Source of the DNA: Bartonella bacilliformis KC583
GTDB lineage: Bacteria; Pseudomonadota; Alphaproteobacteria; Rhizobiales; Rhizobiaceae
NCBI RefSeq assembly: GCF_000015445.1
Contig: NC_008783.1
Span: forward strand, 565,001-629,000
DNA: 64,000 nt
Direction: 5' to 3'
Shown: positions 1-9,440 of the stretch, piece by piece
Layout: each line of letters opens with the position of its first letter
Position numbering within the stretch: the stretch's first letter is position 1
Translations under genes and position numbers: made by a program
The notes under the pieces: generated by a model
What the model was told of the DNA's origin: nothing
Database searches by the model: none
The model's input: only the letters and a program-made list of their open reading frames with translations

Positions 1-217
1 AAAGTCCTACAGCATTTGTCAATGAATCATCCGAACGGAATGAATTTGAACAGACGAGTTCTGCAAGTTTATCGGTTTTGTGAGCTTCAGATAGTCTTTG
101 TGGCCGCATTTCGTGCAAAATAACGGGGATTCCTAATTGAGCAATTTGCCAACTTGCTTCACTTCCTGCTAAACCACCGCCGATGATATGGATTGGGAGA
201 TTTAATTTATTTAACAT
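1..217 (-). CDS. trmFO: Methylenetetrahydrofolate--tRNA-(uracil-5-)-methyltransferase TrmFO, N-terminal part (runs off the window)
   Basis: Only the first 72 codons are inside the window; the gene reads leftwards from an ATG at 217-215. The N-terminus shows an FAD-binding Rossmann motif ([12 protein letters not shown], about residues 10-21), followed by HEMRP and [12 protein letters not shown], which are characteristic of TrmFO (formerly Gid). The enzyme uses FAD and methylenetetrahydrofolate to make 5-methyluridine at position 54 of tRNA. The related MnmG has a different segment after the Rossmann motif, so TrmFO is the better reading. The gene diverges from the downstream tRNA-Leu and tig. 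Nothing can be said about the missing C-terminus. Confidence 0.9.
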   Translation of the reverse strand, partial: MLNKLNLPIHIIGGGLAGSEASWQIAQLGIPVILHEMRPQRLSEAHKTDKLAELVCSNSFRSDDSLTNAVGL

Positions 218-395
218 GATTTAACTTTAGCAAAAGCAATGTTGTCTGAAAAGCATAGATTTTTTATCTATAAATTTGTGAAAACAACATTTGTTAGAGT
301 ATTAAAATATATTTTCTAGCTTTTTTTCTTTAATTGGTTGAAATTGAATGGTATAGAGACACCGCTTGTATGAGATTATTGGTTTACAGGTTTAA

Positions 396-478
396 GCGGG
401 TGTGGCGAAATTGGTAGACGCATCAGATTTAGGTTCTGGCGGGAGACCGTGGGGGTTCGAGTCCCTCCACCCGCACCA
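396..478 (+). tRNA. tRNA-Leu (anticodon UAG)
   Basis: The acceptor arm GCGGGTG (396-402) pairs with CACCCGC, followed by the discriminator A at 475 and a genome-encoded CCA at 476-478. The anticodon loop TTTAGGT gives anticodon UAG, which reads CUN leucine codons. A long variable arm (GGCGGGAGACCGT region) and the T-loop GTTCGAGTC fit a class II leucine tRNA. It lies 161 bases upstream of tig. Confidence 0.95.
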
Positions 479-639
479 AGGCGATTGCTTTGAATGCTAC
501 GGATTTCTGAATATTTTGAAAATCCATTTCATGTAAACTGGACATTCAAGTGTTAGCATGTTGGTCTGGCACATAGTGTTGGATATCGTTGTTCCCGGAG
601 TGAGGTTATACGCCTCCTCAAAGAAATGAAGGTTGTTCG

Positions 640-2064
640 ATGCAGGTTACCGAGACACTTAATGAAGGACTGAAACGCGAAATTCAAGTCATGGTTCCAA
701 TGAAAGATTTGGAAGCGAAGTTAAACGAACGATTGGATGATACTAAAGGGAAAATCAAGTTGAATGGTTTTCGCCCTGGTAAAGTGCCTTCTAGTTATTT
801 ACGAAAAATGTACGGTAAATCTTTTATGGCTGAAGTTCTGAATGAAATCATTAATGATGCTCCTCGTTCTATTTTGGTTGATCGTAATGAGCGTTCAGCA
901 GTGCAACCACAAATTGACATCAATGAAGATCAAAAAGTTCTAGATGGCGAGGCTGATTTTATTTTCAATTTAAAATATGAAGTTTTGCCAGAATTTGAAA
1001 TTAAAGATTTTAAAGATATAGAAATCACTCGTGAAATTGCTGATGTTTCTGAACAGGAAATTGATGAGGAAGTAAAAAAAATTCTTTCTTCTACGCGTAG
1101 TTATTCGGAAGGGGATGCTCCTTCTGAAGAGGGTGATCGCGTTACAATCGATTATCTCGGAAAAATTGATGATGTCCCATTTGATGGTGGAACAGGTCAT
1201 GATGTGCAATTGGTTCTTGGCTCGAACCAATTTATTCCTGGCTTTGAGGAACAGTTAGTTGGTGTAAAGGCTGGTGATACAAAAGCGATTTCTGTTAAGT
1301 TCCCTGATAATTATGGTGTCGCGCATTTAGCTGGTAAAGATGCAGTTTTTAACATCACTGTTAAGACTGTATCCAAACCAGATGAACTAAAAATTGATGA
1401 TGAAGCAGCTAAAAAGCTTGGTTTAGAATCTCTCGACCGTCTGCGTGAAGTTGTTCAAGGGCAGATTGAAAATCAATATGGCTTAATGACGCGTCAAAAA
1501 ATTAAACGTCAAATTCTTGATTCATTAGATGCTGATTATAATTTCGAGATTCCTGAGCGTCTTGTAGAAATTGAATTTAATAATATATGGGCTCAAGTTA
1601 ATAGCGATCTACAAAAATCGGGTAGAAGCTTTGAAGATGAAAACACTACAGAGGAGAAAGCGCGGGAAGAATATCATATGCTTGCGCAGCGTCGTGTTCG
1701 TCTTGGTTTAGTGCTTTCTGAAATTGGGATGAAAGCTAATATTCAAGTCAGTGAAAGTGAGTTACAAACAGCAATTTTTGAGCAGGTTCGCCAATATCCT
1801 GGGCAAGAAAAAGAGATTATGAATTTTTTTCGTCGCACGCCAGAAGCTATCGCGAATTTACGTGCACCTATTTTTGAAGAAAAAGTTATTGATTATTTAC
1901 TGACACATATAAAAATTAAAGATAAAAAAGTGACAGTTGAAGAATTGATGAAAGAATTTGATGAATCAGATGCAATCGAGAAAAGCTTAGTTAAGAAAAA
2001 AACTGCTTCAGATAACAAAAAATCTAACGAAATTAAGAAAAAATCTACAATGAAAAAAGTGTAA
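640..2064 (+). CDS. tig: Trigger factor, ribosome-associated chaperone and peptidyl-prolyl isomerase
   Basis: The 474-residue protein has the trigger factor layout. An N-terminal ribosome-binding domain carries the GFRPGKVP signature near residues 43-50. A FKBP-type prolyl isomerase domain covers about residues 155-245 ([14 protein letters not shown], then [16 protein letters not shown]). A long helical C-terminal chaperone domain follows and ends in a lysine-rich tail after about residue 450. Trigger factor docks at the ribosome exit tunnel near L23 and shields nascent chains. The ATG at 640 is the first Met of the ORF and begins the expected MQVTET sequence. In many bacteria tig precedes clpP-clpX-lon; here it is followed by gatB and by a candidate terminator at 2131-2161, so it is probably transcribed alone. 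Confidence 0.97.
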   Translation: MQVTETLNEGLKREIQVMVPMKDLEAKLNERLDDTKGKIKLNGFRPGKVPSSYLRKMYGKSFMAEVLNEIINDAPRSILVDRNERSAVQPQIDINEDQKVLDGEADFIFNLKYEVLPEFEIKDFKDIEITREIADVSEQEIDEEVKKILSSTRSYSEGDAPSEEGDRVTIDYLGKIDDVPFDGGTGHDVQLVLGSNQFIPGFEEQLVGVKAGDTKAISVKFPDNYGVAHLAGKDAVFNITVKTVSKPDELKIDDEAAKKLGLESLDRLREVVQGQIENQYGLMTRQKIKRQILDSLDADYNFEIPERLVEIEFNNIWAQVNSDLQKSGRSFEDENTTEEKAREEYHMLAQRRVRLGLVLSEIGMKANIQVSESELQTAIFEQVRQYPGQEKEIMNFFRRTPEAIANLRAPIFEEKVIDYLLTHIKIKDKKVTVEELMKEFDESDAIEKSLVKKKTASDNKKSNEIKKKSTMKKV

Positions 2065-2130
2065 AAGAATAGGAAAGTGTAGCCAAAAAGAAAACACTTA
2101 AAAGTGTAATTTGTGAACTGATGAATGAAT

Positions 2131-2161
2131 CTAATAAAACTGAGCCTTTTATTAGTTTTTT
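2131..2161 (+). terminator. Rho-independent terminator after tig
   Basis: CTAATAAAA (2131-2139) pairs perfectly with TTTTATTAG (2147-2155) across a 7-base loop, and a run of six T follows (2156-2161). The stem is AT-rich and so not very strong, but its position 67 bases after the tig stop codon fits. Confidence 0.6.
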
Positions 2162-2235
2162 ATGCTAGGTTTGCACTAATGGCCATTCTAGATTAGCCAT
2201 TGGATGTGTTTAAAATATTGATAGTGGATTAACCA

Positions 2236-3735
2236 ATGCAAATGATTGATATTCGTCCACCTGATCCTAGGCATTTTATTTCTGGATCTACAGGTGATTG
2301 GGAGGTTGTTATTGGCATGGAGGTTCATGCACAGATTGTGTCGGATTCGAAACTTTTTTCGGGTGCATCGACCAAATTTGGTGCTGAACCAAATAATCAT
2401 GTGTCGCTTATTGATGCAGCTATGCCTGGTATGTTGCCTGTTGTTAATCAAGAATGTATTCGCCAAGCTATTCGAACTGGTTTAGGGCTAAAGGCTCAAA
2501 TTAATTTGAAGTCTGTTTTTGATCGTAAGAATTATTTTTATCCAGATTTACCACAGGGATATCAGATTTCACAGTTTCATTATCCGATTGTCGGTGAAGG
2601 AAAAGTCACTATATCAATCGGGCCAGATTCAAATGGTCAATTTGAGGATGTTGAAATTGGAATTGAGAGGCTTCATCTTGAGCAAGATGCTGGAAAATCA
2701 ATACATGATCAGCATCCAACAATGTCTTTTGTAGATCTTAATCGTTCTGGTGTAGCCTTAATGGAAATTGTTTCCAAGCCTGATATGCGTTCATCAGAAG
2801 AAGCTAAAGCTTATATAACAAAATTGCGGATGATTCTTCGCTATTTGGGTACTTGTGATGGCAATATGGATGAAGGCTCTATACGTGCAGATGTCAACGT
2901 ATCAGTTCGCCGTCCTGGGGAGCCTTTGGGAACTCGTTGTGAAATTAAGAATGTTAATTCTATTCGTTTTATTGGTCAAGCGATAGAGTATGAAGCACGT
3001 CGTCAGATTGCAGTGCTAGAAGATGGCGGTGTAATAGATCCAGAGACTCGGCTCTTTGATGCAGCTAAATGTGAAACGCGGTCTATACGTTTAAAGGAAG
3101 AGGCTCATGACTATCGTTATTTTCCTGATCCTGATCTGTTGCCGTTGGAATTTGATCAAGCGTTTGTTGATGCTTTAGCTTCAGAATTGCCGGAGCTTCC
3201 GGATGATATAAAAGCGCGTTTTATCAATGACATGGGATTGACTGTTTATGATGCTTCTATTCTCATAACAGAAAAAGAAATTGCTGATTATTTTCAAAAA
3301 GTAGCACGTGGGCGTGATGGAAAAATGGTTGCTAATTGGGTGATCAATGATCTTTTAGGCGCTTTGAACAAAAATAATTGTAAAATTGAAGATACGCCAG
3401 TTAAACCAGACCAATTAGGAGCAATTATTGATCTGATAGAAGAAGGGATTATTTCTGGAAAAATTGCCAAGGATTTATTTGAGATTATTTGGCATGAAGG
3501 GGGGGATCTACGTCAAATTGTGGAAGAACGTGGTATGAAGCAGGTGACAGATACAGGGGCTATTCAAAGCGCTGTTGATGAAATTATGGCTAATAACCCG
3601 GATAAAGTTTCTCAGGCAAAAGAAAAACCTGCTTTAGTTGGTTGGTTTGTTGGGCAAGTTATGAAGGAAACAGGAGGCAAAGCTAATCCTCAAACTGTTA
3701 ATAAACTAGTTAAAATGAAACTTGAAATAGATTAA
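2236..3735 (+). CDS. gatB: Aspartyl/glutamyl-tRNA(Asn/Gln) amidotransferase subunit B
   Basis: The 499-residue protein has the GatB N-terminal core starting at about residue 20 ([12 protein letters not shown]), the [18 protein letters not shown] block, and the HLEQDAGKS and [17 protein letters not shown] segments that form the kinase-like ATP site. The C-terminal GatB/YqeY helical tail ([15 protein letters not shown]) is complete. GatB activates misacylated Glu-tRNA(Gln) or Asp-tRNA(Asn) with ATP and channels ammonia from GatA to it. gatA and gatC are not in the window. The two glutamyl-tRNA synthetases at 49495-50925 and 59810-61180 provide the misacylated substrate in this pathway. A hairpin without a T-run (3747-3774) follows the stop codon. 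Confidence 0.97.
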   Translation: MQMIDIRPPDPRHFISGSTGDWEVVIGMEVHAQIVSDSKLFSGASTKFGAEPNNHVSLIDAAMPGMLPVVNQECIRQAIRTGLGLKAQINLKSVFDRKNYFYPDLPQGYQISQFHYPIVGEGKVTISIGPDSNGQFEDVEIGIERLHLEQDAGKSIHDQHPTMSFVDLNRSGVALMEIVSKPDMRSSEEAKAYITKLRMILRYLGTCDGNMDEGSIRADVNVSVRRPGEPLGTRCEIKNVNSIRFIGQAIEYEARRQIAVLEDGGVIDPETRLFDAAKCETRSIRLKEEAHDYRYFPDPDLLPLEFDQAFVDALASELPELPDDIKARFINDMGLTVYDASILITEKEIADYFQKVARGRDGKMVANWVINDLLGALNKNNCKIEDTPVKPDQLGAIIDLIEEGIISGKIAKDLFEIIWHEGGDLRQIVEERGMKQVTDTGAIQSAVDEIMANNPDKVSQAKEKPALVGWFVGQVMKETGGKANPQTVNKLVKMKLEID

Positions 3736-3929
3736 TCTCGTAAAGTAGAAAATATTTCTAATATGATATTTTCTCAGAGTGAGAACAATAAAAATTGAAA
3801 ATTTGTTGTTCGAAAGAGTTTTTGATGGTATTTCATAAGAGTTTTCTTGCCTTTGGTGATTTTAAGAGTGATATGAGTTTACTTCGATGATTAAGCTCAT
3901 GTATACACTAGAGAAGTGAGATAGAGAAA

Positions 3930-4328
3930 ATGGCCGGTTTTTTAAAACAAACTTTTACGTGGTGGAATGGTAATACCATTAATACGCGCTTTTTTACGTG
4001 GCGTAAAGGGAGGCGTATAGGAGAAGATCAGTTTGGCAATATTTATTATGAAGGCGGTCATCATAAAGATGGTTATCCGCGCCGTTGGGTAATTTATAAA
4101 GATTTTTCTGAGGCTTCCACTATTCCTCCAGGTTGGCATGGCTGGATTCATCATCGTTGTGATATGCCACCTACAGAAGAGAATTATAAAGCACATGAGT
4201 GGGAAAAACCTCATAGTGAAAACATGACAGGAACAAAAGAAGCTTATCGACCAAAAGGGTCTATCGCTTATAGTGCTGAGCATCTTTCTGCGCGTAAAGA
4301 TTATGATGCATGGTTTCCTAAAAAATAG
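3930..4328 (+). CDS. NADH:ubiquinone oxidoreductase accessory subunit, NDUFA12 (B17.2) family
   Basis: The 132-residue protein has the NDUFA12 signature: an N-terminal WWNGNTINTRFFTWRKG stretch, then GRRIGEDQFGNIYYEGG, RRWVIYKDF and the C-terminal PPGWHGWIHHRCD block. In alphaproteobacteria this small peripheral subunit joins complex I (NADH dehydrogenase) on the cytoplasmic arm near the NADH-oxidising module, and it is the ancestor of the mitochondrial subunit. No signal peptide or membrane helix is visible. The gene lies apart from the nuo operon and is followed by a DUF2155 gene, a neighbour pair I associate with Rhizobiales. The ATG at 3930 has a weak GAAGTGAGA ribosome site upstream. Confidence 0.93.
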   Translation: MAGFLKQTFTWWNGNTINTRFFTWRKGRRIGEDQFGNIYYEGGHHKDGYPRRWVIYKDFSEASTIPPGWHGWIHHRCDMPPTEENYKAHEWEKPHSENMTGTKEAYRPKGSIAYSAEHLSARKDYDAWFPKK

Positions 4329-4415
4329 AGTGTTTTAATTGATGTGTTATTTTGTTTCCTTAACTGGCCATATTTAGAGTCGAAGTTATTATTTAAATTA
4401 ATTGATGTGGTGTTT

Positions 4416-4814
4416 ATGAAGTTTTGTTTAGTATCAAAATTCAGGCATTTTTCTTGCGTTTTTTTAATGGGAATGGTGGGAGTCTTGTTGTGGGTAGGGA
4501 ATATGCAAGCAAAACGTGTTAGCAATACGATTGCTGTTTTTTCTGGCCTCGATAAGATTACTGGTCGAACTACTCGTTTTGAGGTTCCTATTGATAGAGT
4601 TTATCAATTTGGTGCTTTGCAAGTAACGCCACGAATATGTTATACAAGTTCTGAGGATGAGCCCGCTCGTCCAGCTAGTTTTATTGAAGTCAATGAAGTA
4701 ACATTGGATAAAAAAACGCAGCGTATTTTTACGGGATGGATATTTGCAGATAGTCCTGGTTTGAATGCAGTCGAGCATCCTATTTATGATGTATGGTTAA
4801 AAGATTGCAAATAA
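4416..4814 (+). CDS. DUF2155 domain-containing secreted protein
   Basis: I chose the ATG at 4416, giving 132 residues, because it starts a clear signal peptide: a basic start, then a hydrophobic stretch (VFLMGMVGVLLWVGN) and a likely cleavage near MQA-K around residue 30. A longer reading from 4344 would put 24 extra residues before the signal. The mature part contains the DUF2155 hallmarks: AVFSGLDKITGRTTRFEVP, then LQVTPRICYTS and FTGWIFADSPGLNAVEHPIYDVWL. The family is found in alphaproteobacterial periplasms and its function is unknown to me. It follows the NDUFA12 gene by 87 bases and may share its transcript. Confidence 0.85.
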   Translation: MKFCLVSKFRHFSCVFLMGMVGVLLWVGNMQAKRVSNTIAVFSGLDKITGRTTRFEVPIDRVYQFGALQVTPRICYTSSEDEPARPASFIEVNEVTLDKKTQRIFTGWIFADSPGLNAVEHPIYDVWLKDCK

Positions 4815-4985
4815 AATATCGTTAGTTTTCCCGCTGAATGATTTTCAAAGTAGTCATTCCTAGAATAAAACTGCATGCAAGGAAAAATTTTTAATTTTTT
4901 TAGAGTGTTATTGCTTTTATGTAAGCTTGACACAAGGATAGTTTTTTAAACTGTAATGGTCGCTTTTTAAACTTGATAGGCATCA

Positions 4986-5492
4986 ATGATGTGCGCACCG
5001 TTACATTTAACAAAAAAATTGTTGGCTGCTGCACTTATGATAACCCTAGTAGGGTGCCAATTGTCAAATGAACCAACTATAAAGCATAGTTATGACATAC
5101 AGGTCACAGAAGTAAGCTCAGGAAATTTTTATTACACCCATAATCCTTTAATTTTGCTTGAGATGCAAGCGAAGTGGGTTAGTAATCAAGGTTATGTTCT
5201 TGACATAACAACAACTTCGACTAATTCAGGTGATCTTAATTTAACTTTAGCATGGTCTCAAAATCGCAATTATCGTTATATTCCAGGCGAGAAATTAGTA
5301 ATTATGTGTGTTATTGGTTGTACAGTGTCTGAAAAGGGACGCTTATTTATCCCTGAAGATGAATTTCATACATATGCACGTACGGGCTTTAAATTTCAAT
5401 TGATAGGACGTGGTAATTCTGTAGATGGTTTTCTTGATGCACGTGCTTTTCGGCGTGTTTTGTATAAGATGCAAGTTTTACCACGCAAGTGA
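4986..5492 (+). CDS. Hypothetical lipoprotein
   Basis: This 168-residue protein is not recognised. Its N-terminus is a classic lipoprotein signal: KK, a hydrophobic run LLAAALMITL, then the lipobox LVGC with Cys at about residue 24, so it is probably lipid-anchored in the envelope. The mature part is rich in Thr, Ser and Asn with no membrane helix. A CVIGC pair lies near residue 110. Two adjacent ATG codons (4986 and 4989) could both start it. A TTGACA-like hexamer lies about 60 bases upstream, so it may have its own promoter. It overlaps by a few bases only an unlikely upstream extension of the next gene. A conserved Bartonella-lineage lipoprotein is possible but not shown. Confidence 0.75.
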   Translation: MMCAPLHLTKKLLAAALMITLVGCQLSNEPTIKHSYDIQVTEVSSGNFYYTHNPLILLEMQAKWVSNQGYVLDITTTSTNSGDLNLTLAWSQNRNYRYIPGEKLVIMCVIGCTVSEKGRLFIPEDEFHTYARTGFKFQLIGRGNSVDGFLDARAFRRVLYKMQVLPRK

Positions 5493-5599
5493 TATCCGAT
5501 ATTGAGAAGTGCACACTAGAAAAATCTAGAATTGACGATTTTTTCATTATTATTGCAGTTGGTATACTGAGATTTTTTATAGTGGAGATTGTATGTAAA

Positions 5600-6322
5600 A
5601 TGAAAATTACTCATTCTCAATATGATGATGCTTTATTGTCGCCAAATCGACCTAAAGAACCGTTATTGAATGTTCCTTTTATTATAATTTTTTTGATAGC
5701 ATTTTGTTTTTTCATTTATTTTGTTTCTGATCAGCTTCATGCTAGAATTCTTGTGTTGTTTGCATTTATACCGGCTTTTTTTAAGGCTGATCCTGTAGGC
5801 TTTTCTCATACTGTTGTTAGTTATTCATTTATGCACGGTAGTTTAGGACATATTGCGCTTAATATGATTTGGCTTTTGGTTTTTGGGTCTCCTTTGGTAA
5901 GGCATTTAGGCAATTTACGTTTTTTAATTTTTTGGGTCTTAACAGCGGTTGCATCTGTATTAACTTATTTTATTTTTCATCAAAACAGTGAGATACCGCT
6001 TATTGGAGCATCAGGCGCGATTTCTGGAATGATGGGCGCTGCTGCACGTTACTTTTTTTCTACTTGTTCTAATTCTAGTACAAGAGATGGAAAATTTGAG
6101 GGACCTATATTGTCGATCAGGGAATCTCTCCATTCAAGGACTGTGCTTATTTATATTGGTGTGTGGTTTATGATTAATTTTATCACAGGCATATTTCCAC
6201 ATTTTAGCGAAGAAGATAATGTTTCAATAGCATGGGAAGCTCATGTTGGTGGTCTGATTTCAGGATTTTTATTGATTAGTTTTTTTAACATTCCATGGAG
6301 AAAATCAAAAATTACGGTCTAA
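5600..6322 (+). CDS. Rhomboid-family intramembrane serine protease
   Basis: From the ATG at 5600 the protein is 240 residues; the open frame extends upstream to 5489 but that segment is poorly suited to a start. Rhomboid features are clear: a membrane helix at the start (FIIIFLIAFCFFIYFVS), the HGSLGHIALNMIWLLVFGSPL block that supplies the oxyanion-side residues, the catalytic Ser in IGASGAISGMMGA, and the catalytic His in AHVGGLISGFLL of the last helix. Rhomboids cut transmembrane substrates within the bilayer; the substrate here is unknown. It converges on rlmB and overlaps its 3' end by 11 bases (6312-6322). Confidence 0.92.
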   Translation: MKITHSQYDDALLSPNRPKEPLLNVPFIIIFLIAFCFFIYFVSDQLHARILVLFAFIPAFFKADPVGFSHTVVSYSFMHGSLGHIALNMIWLLVFGSPLVRHLGNLRFLIFWVLTAVASVLTYFIFHQNSEIPLIGASGAISGMMGAAARYFFSTCSNSSTRDGKFEGPILSIRESLHSRTVLIYIGVWFMINFITGIFPHFSEEDNVSIAWEAHVGGLISGFLLISFFNIPWRKSKITV

Positions 6323-7142
6323 GATATTTATGAGTTGCGTAAAGAGCAATTGTTGCTGCATTTGAAACATTTAATGATTTAATATTTCCAGGCATATCAA
6401 GGCGTGCCAATGCACAAACAGTTTCGCGTGTTTTTTTGCGCAAACCTTTTCCTTCTGCTCCTAAGATTAGGGCAATTTTTTGACCTGTTAATGCGATCTC
6501 TAGTGGTTTTCCGCCCTCTGAATCAAGTCCGAAGCTGATAAAATCAGCTTTATGGAGTTCTTTAAGTGCTTCAGCGAGGTTGCGTACAGTAATATAATCG
6601 ATCATTTCCAAAGCTCCAGAAGCTGCTTTGGCAAGTACACCGCTTTCTTGCGGTGAGTGGCGATGAGTGGTAATGAGTGCTCCAGCTTTAAATGCAACTG
6701 CAGAACGCATAATGGCACCAACATTATGGGGGTCGGTAATTTGATCCATTACAACAACAAGATCAGTATGAGTAAGTTCGGATAAATGGCGTGATTTGAG
6801 AGGTTTAGTTTCTAAGACAACACCTTGATGCACTGCGTCACTTCCAATAAGGGTATCCAATTTTTTAGGCGAGCACAATTCTAGAAGACAAGGTGGATTT
6901 GATTCGACTATATTCAGCCGTTTTAAGGCGTTTGGTGTGGCATAGAGACATTCTAAGACCCTATTAGGATTTTGAAGAGCTGCATTAACCGCATGGATAC
7001 CGTAAAGACGGATTTTTTCTGCTGTTAATGGAGAAGGGCCGTATTTGAAACGTGCTGAAGGTGAGGAAATAAAACCTTTTGTGTCACGATATTGGCGACG
7101 AAGGCTTGCAAAATAAGAATTTCTACGTGCTTTTTCTATCAT
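6312..7142 (-). CDS. rlmB: 23S rRNA (guanosine-2'-O-)-methyltransferase RlmB, TrmH/SpoU family
   Basis: The 276-residue protein has an N-terminal L30e-like substrate-binding domain (YGIHAVNAALQNPNRVLECLYA) and a C-terminal SPOUT knot domain. The three SPOUT motifs are present: DQITDPHNVGAIMRSA, LILGAEGKGLRKKTRE and NIKSLNVSNAATIALYA. RlmB methylates the 2'-O of G2251 in E. coli 23S rRNA using S-adenosylmethionine. The RlmB-type N-terminal domain argues against TrmH or TrmL. An unusual N-terminal extension of about 40 basic residues (KARRNSYFASLRRQYRD) precedes the domain. The gene is convergent with the rhomboid gene and divergent from the tRNA-Tyr cluster. Confidence 0.88.
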   Translation of the reverse strand: MIEKARRNSYFASLRRQYRDTKGFISSPSARFKYGPSPLTAEKIRLYGIHAVNAALQNPNRVLECLYATPNALKRLNIVESNPPCLLELCSPKKLDTLIGSDAVHQGVVLETKPLKSRHLSELTHTDLVVVMDQITDPHNVGAIMRSAVAFKAGALITTHRHSPQESGVLAKAASGALEMIDYITVRNLAEALKELHKADFISFGLDSEGGKPLEIALTGQKIALILGAEGKGLRKKTRETVCALARLDMPGNIKSLNVSNAATIALYATHKYLRP

Positions 7143-7238
7143 ATTTTTCTTATAATCCGTTAATCGAAAATATCGATAAAAAAAAGATAAATTTAAAGAT
7201 TATTATCAGGAAATTTGTATAAAACTGTATTTATTTTG

Positions 7239-7267
7239 TTGACAGATACAAGACTAATCGTCATAAC
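7239..7267 (+). promoter_or_regulatory. Candidate sigma-70 promoter of the tRNA-Tyr/tRNA-Gly/tuf operon
   Basis: A perfect TTGACA (7239-7244) is followed after 17 bases by CATAAC (7262-7267), a 4/6 match to TATAAT. It sits about 75 bases before tRNA-Tyr, in the gap between divergent rlmB and the tRNA cluster. A start site near 7275 would transcribe both tRNAs and tuf. Confidence 0.6.
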
Positions 7268-7343
7268 CGCTCCGCGACCGGTTGAATTTTAGAAAAATTG
7301 TTATTAAATGGTGATGGTTTTCGCAAAACTCTACTGATTTAAT

Positions 7344-7427
7344 GGAGGGGTGCCCGAGTGGTTAAAGGGGGCGGACTGTAAATCCGTTGCGTATGCTACG
7401 TTGGTTCGAATCCAACCCCCTCCACCA
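7344..7427 (+). tRNA. tRNA-Tyr (anticodon GUA)
   Basis: Acceptor arm GGAGGGG pairs with CCCCTCC, then discriminator A (7424) and encoded CCA (7425-7427). The anticodon loop CTGTAAA gives GUA, reading UAU and UAC. The long variable arm (GCGTATGCTACG region) fits the class II bacterial tyrosine tRNA. It is the first gene of the tRNA-tRNA-tuf cluster. Confidence 0.95.
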
Positions 7428-7450
7428 TTTATCAGATAGCGAGTTAGGAT

Positions 7451-7524
7451 GCGGGTATAGCTCAATGGTAGAGCAGCAGCCTTCCAAGCTGAATATGCGG
7501 GTTCGATTCCCGCTACCCGCTCCA
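7451..7524 (+). tRNA. tRNA-Gly (anticodon UCC)
   Basis: Acceptor arm GCGGGTA pairs with TACCCGC, with discriminator T (7521) and encoded CCA (7522-7524). The anticodon loop CTTCCAA gives UCC, reading GGA and GGG. It lies 23 bases after tRNA-Tyr and 163 bases before tuf, the order also seen near tufB in other Proteobacteria. Confidence 0.95.
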
Positions 7525-7687
7525 GATATTTGGGGATTAAGCAAAATCGTGGTAGAATTTTTTTCTATCGTGAATGAGGCGGACTTTTTTCGTCTTTTGG
7601 TGTAATAGTCGGACTGGTAATCAGCCCGGTAGAGTTTGGTTCTGAAGGCCTGTTTCACAGGTGCTAAGAGACAAGAGATCGACAACG

Positions 7688-8863
7688 ATGGCAAAGAGCA
7701 AATTTGAACGTACGAAGCTGCATGTTAATATTGGCACGATTGGTCACGTTGACCATGGTAAGACGTCATTGACAGCAGCGATTACGAAGTATTTTGGTGA
7801 ATTTAAAGCCTATGACCAAATTGATGCGGCCCCTGAAGAGCGGGCGCGTGGGATTACCATTTCTACTGCACATGTTGAATATGAAACAGATCAGCGTCAC
7901 TATGCGCATGTTGATTGTCCTGGGCATGCAGACTATGTGAAGAATATGATCACAGGGGCAGCGCAAATGGATGGTGCTATTCTGGTGGTTTCTGCGGCAG
8001 ATGGTCCAATGCCTCAGACCCGTGAGCATATTTTGTTAGCGCGTCAGGTTGGTGTTCCTGCGATTGTTGTTTTTTTGAATAAAGTTGATCAGGTTGATGA
8101 TGCTGAGCTTTTGGAACTTGTTGAGCTTGAGGTTCGGGAGCTTCTTTCAAAATATGATTTTCCAGGGGATGATATACCGATTGTTAAGGGGTCAGCATTA
8201 GCTGCTCTTGAAGATTCGGATAAAAGCATAGGAGAGGATGCTGTTCGTCTTTTAATGAGTGAGGTTGATAGATATATACCGACCCCTGAGCGTCCAGTTG
8301 ATCAATCATTTTTGATGCCGATAGAGGATGTGTTTTCGATTTCAGGGCGTGGAACGGTTGTAACCGGTCGTGTTGAGCGTGGAGTTGTTAAAGTTGGTGA
8401 AGAAATTGAGATTGTAGGGATACGTCCAACGTCTAAGACGACGGTTACTGGTGTTGAGATGTTTCGCAAGCTTTTGGATCAAGGTCAAGCCGGTGATAAT
8501 ATTGGTGCATTGCTTCGTGGTATTGACCGTGAGGGGATTGAGCGTGGTCAGGTTTTAGCGAAACCTGGTTCCGTGACTCCGCATACCAAATTTAAAGCGG
8601 AAGCTTATATTTTGACGAAAGACGAAGGGGGACGTCATACGCCGTTTTTTACGAATTATCGTCCTCAGTTTTATTTTCGTACGACAGATGTGACAGGGAT
8701 TGTTACGCTTCCTGAAGGAACAGAAATGGTTATGCCTGGTGATAATGTTGCGATGGATGTATCTTTGATTGTTCCTATTGCCATGGAAGAGAAGCTTCGT
8801 TTTGCGATCCGTGAAGGGGGGCGTACTGTTGGGGCTGGTATCGTTTCTAAAATCATCGAGTAA
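7688..8863 (+). CDS. tuf: Translation elongation factor Tu
   Basis: EF-Tu carries aminoacyl-tRNA to the ribosome A site as a GTP complex. The 391-residue protein starts at ATG 7688 with [10 protein letters not shown]; the nine codons of open frame before it are not part of the family. All GTPase motifs are present: P-loop GHVDHGKT (about 19-26), the switch I RGITIS region, DCPGH (about 81-85), NKVD (about 136-139) and SALAAL. Domains 2 and 3 are complete to the VGAGIVSKI end. Many Hyphomicrobiales carry a second tuf copy near rpsJ/fusA. This copy is cotranscribed with upstream tRNAs and followed by tRNA-Trp. Confidence 0.98.
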   Translation: MAKSKFERTKLHVNIGTIGHVDHGKTSLTAAITKYFGEFKAYDQIDAAPEERARGITISTAHVEYETDQRHYAHVDCPGHADYVKNMITGAAQMDGAILVVSAADGPMPQTREHILLARQVGVPAIVVFLNKVDQVDDAELLELVELEVRELLSKYDFPGDDIPIVKGSALAALEDSDKSIGEDAVRLLMSEVDRYIPTPERPVDQSFLMPIEDVFSISGRGTVVTGRVERGVVKVGEEIEIVGIRPTSKTTVTGVEMFRKLLDQGQAGDNIGALLRGIDREGIERGQVLAKPGSVTPHTKFKAEAYILTKDEGGRHTPFFTNYRPQFYFRTTDVTGIVTLPEGTEMVMPGDNVAMDVSLIVPIAMEEKLRFAIREGGRTVGAGIVSKIIE

Positions 8864-8913
8864 TTAGAATAATTGTTTAGGGATATATTGGGGGTGTTTT
8901 CCTTCTAAGAGTT

Positions 8914-8986
<73 letters not shown>

Positions 8987-9030
8987 CCGTGTTAATTGCT
9001 GTTTTAGTTGTATTGCTGAGTGAAAAGAAA

Positions 9031-9053
9031 GAAGAAGGTTAACTTCTTTTTTT
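9031..9053 (+). terminator. Terminator after tuf/tRNA-Trp
   Basis: AAGAAG (9032-9037) pairs with CTTCTT (9043-9048) across a 5-base loop and runs into a seven-base T tract. It would end the tRNA-tuf-tRNA transcript before secE. The stem is short, so partial read-through is plausible. Confidence 0.5.
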
Positions 9054-9216
9054 ACTTTTTTTGTATAAGACTTGTTTTTTTGTATATGAATCGGTATTGA
9101 ATAGAAAATGAAAAGATCTCATAAAAAGGAGGAGAGATTTTTTTTATTTTTATATCATTTATTTATTGCATGATTTGTAATAAAATTGGGAAGAATATAG
9201 TGTAACTGATGATATC

Positions 9217-9420
9217 ATGACCAATCCAATTGCCTTCTTAAAACAGGTTCGTGCAGAAATCACGAAAATAAAGTGGCCTACACGTCGTGAGACGGTTATT
9301 TCTACTGTTATGGTGCTGGTAGTGACGGCAGTTGCTTCAGCTTTCTTTTTTATTGTAGACCAGGTTATAAATTTTAGTGTGTGGCAGGGTATTGATCTCT
9401 TAAAGTATATTTTTGGTTGA
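9217..9420 (+). CDS. secE: Preprotein translocase subunit SecE
   Basis: SecE clamps the two halves of SecY in the SecYEG translocon. The 67-residue protein has the short alphaproteobacterial form with one transmembrane helix. It shows the amphipathic FLKQVRAEITKIKWPTRRE segment (residues 7-25), whose KWPTR core is the family signature, then a helix VISTVMVLVVTAVASAFFFIVD. No clear Shine-Dalgarno sequence precedes the ATG at 9217. It lies 20 bases upstream of nusG, the near-universal pairing. Confidence 0.96.
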   Translation: MTNPIAFLKQVRAEITKIKWPTRRETVISTVMVLVVTAVASAFFFIVDQVINFSVWQGIDLLKYIFG

Positions 9421-9440
9421 TCCTATAAGGAAGTGTGGCA

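Noticed and set aside
4344..4415. Upstream extension of the DUF2155 gene to the first Met
   Set aside because: It would put 24 residues before a good signal peptide; the ATG at 4416 is better placed.
5489..5599. Upstream extension of the rhomboid gene
   Set aside because: It overlaps the preceding lipoprotein gene and lacks a ribosome site; ATG 5600 follows GTGGAG-like sequence.
7362..7694. 110-codon minus-strand open frame across the tRNA-Tyr/tRNA-Gly genes
   Set aside because: It is antisense to two tRNAs and the tuf leader. Its GSGNRTRIF- and GLDSNQR-type readings are the well-known false-protein artefact of antisense tRNA genes.
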